A stretch of 64,000 bases of DNA. Source: Panonychus citri. Its lineage: Eukaryota > Arthropoda > Arachnida > Trombidiformes > Tetranychidae. Below the pieces are notes generated by a model that saw nothing but the letters and a program-made list of their open reading frames with translations, was not told the origin of the DNA and did not search any database. The DNA lies in assembly GCF_014898815.1 (NCBI RefSeq), contig NW_026515464.1, forward strand, positions 1 to 64,000, written 5' to 3'. Shown here in pieces: positions 59,316-64,000 of this stretch; position 1 is the first letter of the stretch, and each line of letters starts with the position of its first letter. The position numbers and the translations under genes were made by a program.

Positions 59316-61308
59316 ATGGATTCGTCGGTTGACGAAGAAGAGGTAATCACATCATCATCAACACCAACATCGGATAGCCATCGTGAGAGGGATGGTCCAA
59401 ATGAAAGTATAATCACATCCCTTAAAAGCCTTGATAGAATTTCTTCTAATATAACAACATTAGTTGGATCACCAACAACAACAATAACTGGAGGTTTATC
59501 TTCGTCATCATCAATAATATCATCTTCTTCTTGTTCTTCTACACTTATTTCAACTCCAACATCATCCTCTTCTTCTTCATCATCTTCTTCAATATCTTCG
59601 CTATCATCAACAACCATTGCATCAGTCCAAGGAACAGGATCTATTGGATCCAATGCTAATAGTTTACCTGTGCGAGCTGCAAATGGAATTGTGTTCACCT
59701 CGGTTCCATCTCCAACATCTACTGGAATTAAACACAATCATAATCCAGTGTCACAAACTATAGCTGTACCTCAACCTGGTGGAGCCGTTTCAATTGTTCA
59801 ATTACAACTTCCTAATCAAACTAATGTAGTACAATCTGTCATCCAACCTGTCAATCAACAATCTGTCATACAAGCAACCGGTGGGGCAGCATCAGCCGCC
59901 GCCGCAGCAGCAGCAGCAGCCGCAGCATCATCATCTTCATCAACAGCAGCATCAGTGCAAACAGTTTCTATTCCTAAGAACATTATATTTTTAAACAAAG
60001 GGGGTCAAGGCTCCGTGATACAAAGTACAGAGGCTAATGAAATGAATTCAATTCAACCATTACATTTAATCTCCAGTTCACGAGGTGATCATGGGGAAAC
60101 AATGATTCCATCACAACAACCACCACCTCAAACACCTTCACCCATTTTAGATGAAGAAGCCAAGGCGAGACGTGAAGGGCTTACAAGGCGACCATCTTAT
60201 CGTAAAATTTTTAATGATCTTTCAGCAACCAATGTTGGATCATCATCGTCTATAGCTGATATTAAATCGGAAGATGATGGTGAATCTAGTGAATCAAGTA
60301 ATGCAGCGACAATCGCTGTAGCCAGTCCATACCTTAAAGTTGTACCAACATCGACAATTCAACTTGCCTCCGCTTCCCAAGATGGAACCATCCAAGGGTT
60401 ACAAACGTTAACAATGACAAACGCAGCGAGTGGAGGAATCGTTCAGTACGCTACTCAAGGACAGGATGGACAGTTTTTTGTTCCCGGTAAGATTTTCCTT
60501 GTTTTTACCATTTCTACACTCAAACCACTCACACACAATTTATCATTCTCTTTTTCCTTGTTTCAAGCTCTATAGAGAGAAAGATAGTATTTATTTTTCT
60601 TCTTTAACAAGATACATCATTTTTATTCTATTGAAGAAAACATATTGTTACAAATTGATAAGTTTTCTATTTCTTTTTCTATGACTTTTCTTCTTCTACC
60701 TGTTTCATCCTTTATCTATATATAATATATATTTCTTTGAATATGATTTCGAAATGATATCAAAAATAGTAACACTAATCTTATTTCACCTTTAACCTTT
60801 TCCGTTCTCTCTTTTGATATGAGCAGTAACTGTATCAACAGCTGACTTACAAGCATATCATTTACGGACAGGAGCAGGAGGTCCAACTGGATTACCTCAG
60901 GGTGTAGTTATGACAACTCCGACCACAATTACATCACCTCATGGTCAGAATCCTGATGAAACAACCAAAAAACGTGAACTACGCTTATTAAAAAATAGGT
61001 AAATATATAAATCAATCAATATAAAGGTTTTATCACTTTCTACCTGTAATGTTATCATCTGTCAAAATATCGTTCTTTATATGACCTTTCATAATATCGT
61101 TCTTACTAATGGTTCTTTCTTTTTTTCTCTCTCTCTCTCTCTCTATCTCTCTTTCTCATACAATAGGGAAGCTGCAAAAGAGTGTCGAAGGAAAAAGAAA
61201 GAGTATATTAAGTGCCTTGAGCAGCGAGTTACCGTGCTAGAGACACAGAATAAAGCTTTAATTGAAGAATTAAAGTCTTTGAAAGAGCTCTATTGTCAGA
61301 AGGAGTGA
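59316..61308 (+). CDS. CREB: CREB cAMP-responsive bZIP transcription factor
   Basis: Three coding exons in phase, 59316-60486, 60827-60998 and 61167-61308, giving 494 residues. The kinase-inducible domain reads GLTRRPSYRKIFNDLSA with the PKA-site Ser at 294 (equivalent of human CREB Ser133); Q/T-rich activation sequence follows; the C terminus is a bZIP whose basic region spans the last intron (KKRELRLLKNR then EAAKECRRKKKEYIKCLEQR) and a short leucine zipper ending ELYCQKE. It binds CRE sites as a dimer in the nucleus and recruits CBP after phosphorylation. The N terminus before the KID is about 290 residues, over twice that of vertebrate CREB, and is dominated by Ser/Thr runs and a 12-residue Ala tract (59899-59930). 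The basic-region intron position is the usual one for CREB genes. Introns are 340 and 168 bp. Confidence 0.96.
60487..60826 (+). other. CREB intron 1
   Basis: GTAAGA donor to GAGCAG acceptor, 340 bp, AT-rich, nothing else seen. Confidence 0.8.
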
Positions 61309-64000
61309 TTAACGTGACTTTTTTTTGTTTAAATTATGTTGATTATTTATAAAACGAATCATATTGGCCAAATACATATTATATATATACAAAGCGAGCA
61401 CAGTTTGAAACAAATAACAAACTTATATAACTATAATACCACGTAAATATATACATATATATATTTAAAATCAATATCAACAAAATGGTCCCGGAAATGA
61501 ACTACCACAATCCATATCTTCAATTATAAATAATATATTATAATATATTTTGTCTCTGTGACTCTCCTGTTAAAAAGATGTGACTATGTGTATAGTACAT
61601 GGACGTTTATGGAACACCTTTTTGTTTATCAATCACAATCACAATTCTAGCTGATAATGAATGATGAATTACTCTGTGAATGACCTTGGAAATCATTAAT
61701 TGTTGCGATAATCATTAATTGTGTGTGCATTGTGTCACTAAAAAAAACAACTCTGTTAAATTATCATCGTTAACAACAACAACACAAGTAGAGAAACTAA
61801 AAAGAGGCAATGGCAAATTTCAACGAGAAAAAATTTATCCTGGTGTACAAAAAAAAAGTGTCCCGATTGAACGTAACGAGATTAATACTGGTGAATCCAT
61901 GTGGATTAACAAAAGAGCTCAAGCAAAAAAAAACGACAATCAAGTGTCAAATTTTTGCCGAATCGCAACAATCGGATAATCATCATCATTACCATACGTC
62001 CAAAATTAATAACATCATAATGAAAGAGAAAACGTCTAGAGAAACAGAATCGAAAACGACTAATGACTGTAAAGACTAGAGGAGGAAACATTTAGAAAAA
62101 TACTCTAGTCTTAATCAACTCGAATCTAAAACTAATCATGAAGGTTAGAGATACAATGGAATTGCTGAATTTCCCGCAAGATGTTTGGTGTTTTTTTCTT
62201 CGTTAATCCATTCGAATGACAACCAAATGGATCACCTTATAAAACGAATTATATATGATCAGCATGCTAGAAGAAAATCTATATACATAATTTATATTTT
62301 TTCTCTTAATTTAAGTTTGTCCAGTTTTTTCTTGACCTCTAATTATTATGAAACAATTTACAGATCATGTTTAATCCTTTTTTTGCTAAATCAACAACCA
62401 ACTAAATTTAACAATGGTCTTAAAAAGTGACTGACACTATGTAGTCAAAACATTTCTGTGTATTATATGTAAATAATTTATCTCAATTCAATGAAACTGA
62501 ACTACAACAACAACAACAACAAACAACAACAATAATAACAAAATCAAAATATCGACTTATATTCAAGATATTTAAAGTGCAAACAATTAATTGGTACAAG
62601 GAAAAGTTTATGACATTTTTTTTGACGGAAAATCATCTAGTCGTGAATCTAATCTGATTCAGATTTAGATGAACTTTAATTAAAATTCGAGAAAATTGAT
62701 CTAACTTAATTGGTGGAATAAAATCCAAGACTAATTATCACAAAGAATTTAATTGAATTAATTTTCTGACACAATCGAATTGAAAATTTCTGTAACATTT
62801 GGCGGTTCTTTTGAACGCAACACAAAAAGTAAAGAATCAAAATATTAATCATCTGATTGGAAAAATCTAATTCAATTGTTAACCGAATTTAATTTTTCTT
62901 TAGACAGCCAAATTATGGAAAATTGATCAATACGAATTACATTTTTTTTCTATGTAAACACAAACAAAGATTGAGAAATCAACATGATACAATTGTGATT
63001 AATTCAAAGTGAATCAACGTTAACCTTAATCAATGTCCTTCAACTGTAAACACAGGTTGATAAAGAGAGAAAGCTAATTGTTAACAATTTAACCATTTGA
63101 ACATCATGTCAACAAATAACTGGGTGAAAATGATTGATTATTCAATCTCATGGTAACCATTGAGATGATTGTTAATTACTACTAGTAATTTCACTAAATT
63201 AACATCTTGAAAATGGTGATGATTAGATTCACCTATGGTCAAGGAGAGTATTTTTGTCCATCTTCATTGTCTAATCATCATGATTATCTTCATATTTAAT
63301 CAAGATTGAGCTTCCATTTTTTATATCTTGTTATCCATAACACCATTTAGTAAATACAGTTGTGTAAAAAGTACAGTCGCTCTAAATAGATTTACAAATA
63401 CACGGTCGTTAATGGACCTTCGTTGAGCCACAATTAGCATGTTTCTTGTTTCTTTTGTTTCCTCAGAAGATACACCGGGTCACAAAGTGTAAGAATAAGA
63501 ACAAATAATCACCAATCAACCACCAATTTGATGAGAAAAACAAATGGAAAATTAAATCACCAGTTAACCTTGGAAAATTAATAGACAAAAGAGAAAGAGA
63601 GAAAAAAAGACAGAGAAAAAAGAAAGAGAATAAAAGACAAAGAGGGAAAAACAAAGAGAAGCGAAAATCTCTGGTTAAGGTTAGTTGAGAATCTTTATCA
63701 TCTTTGGTTTGTTTATTTTTCTTTTTTTTCTTAATTGTTGATCAACTAATTAATTGTGTGTTTATCTAATTATTTTGGCCATCGAAAGGTAATCGAATTG
63801 ATTGTTTTCTCTATTCTATTTCTGTTTTTGTTTCTTTTCTTTTTCTCTCTTTGGTTTGTGTTTTCTTTTCCTCTCATCTGTGTGTTGTTATTCTGCTTTT
63901 TTTTTATATTTTCCCATATTCGTTGTTAATTTAACCTAAATTGGACTTGAATCGAAATTAATTAACATTGTTTAGAGTTCTCAGTATCTTCTTGTTTAAC
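61309..64000. other. CREB 3' region and AT-rich non-coding DNA
   Basis: The first kilobase or more is probably CREB 3' UTR (AU-rich, with ATATAT runs at 61440-61560). A CAA repeat lies at 62505-62530 and an AATAAA at about 62717. Short frames at 61719-62079 and 63463-63654 are low complexity. The last 600 bp are purine-rich then pyrimidine-rich, similar to the leaders of drk and CREB, and may be the 5' end of another gene beyond the window; no coding exon is visible. Confidence 0.5.

Noticed and set aside
59312..59737. 141-codon acidic frame antisense to CREB
   Set aside because: Reverse reading of Ser-rich (TCA/TCT) codons in CREB; low complexity.
1..64000. CRISPR arrays, operons or bacterial-type signals
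   Set aside because: No spaced direct repeats, and genes are spliced and eukaryotic.

Overview
The window looks like nuclear DNA of a small-genome arthropod, most likely a chelicerate and perhaps an acariform mite. This is inference: the DNA is strongly A+T-rich by eye, introns in the recognisable genes are mostly 60-500 bp, the protein genes are animal (drk/GRB2, CREB, TBCD, RXYLT1, ENPP, TMTC), and four hairpins carry miR-87, a protostome microRNA. No species assignment is possible from the sequence alone.

Layout. 1-26485 is gene-poor: ATG/CAT-type low complexity, CT/GA microsatellites and poly-A/T tracts, with no exon I can support. 26486-27803 holds three consecutive exons of a TMTC-family O-mannosyltransferase whose flanking exons I cannot find. 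28255-39023 is a nearly complete Ty3/gypsy LTR retrotransposon inserted in the same orientation just after the last TMTC exon: two LTRs, a tRNA-Ser-like primer site, gag, a 34-codon ORF, a 1779-codon pol, and a third ORF of about 930 codons. 41118-42204 is a tandem cluster of four miR-87 precursors. From 44273 the window is gene-dense: drk (+), TBCD (-, seven coding exons), RXYLT1 (+), an ENPP phosphodiesterase (-, three exons) and CREB (+, three coding exons). drk/TBCD and RXYLT1/ENPP converge; TBCD and RXYLT1 diverge from a shared promoter of about 640 bp. 61309-64000 is CREB 3' region plus unexplained AT-rich DNA.

The host genes are unrelated housekeeping or signalling genes and do not form a pathway: drk links receptor tyrosine kinases to Ras, TBCD folds beta-tubulin, RXYLT1 and TMTC act in two separate O-mannose glycosylation routes, ENPP is a membrane phosphodiesterase, and CREB is a cAMP/PKA-responsive transcription factor.

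The most unusual object is the retrotransposon's third ORF. It is not an envelope gene. It has a Cys-rich RING/TRAF-like finger and, near its C terminus, what reads as a REXO1/REX4-type DEDDh exonuclease fold in which all four acidic catalytic positions are replaced while the His and hydrophobic core are kept. The element also changes reading frame by -1 at each of its three ORF junctions, the first two through exact ATGA stop/start overlaps. The second highlight is the four-copy miR-87 cluster.
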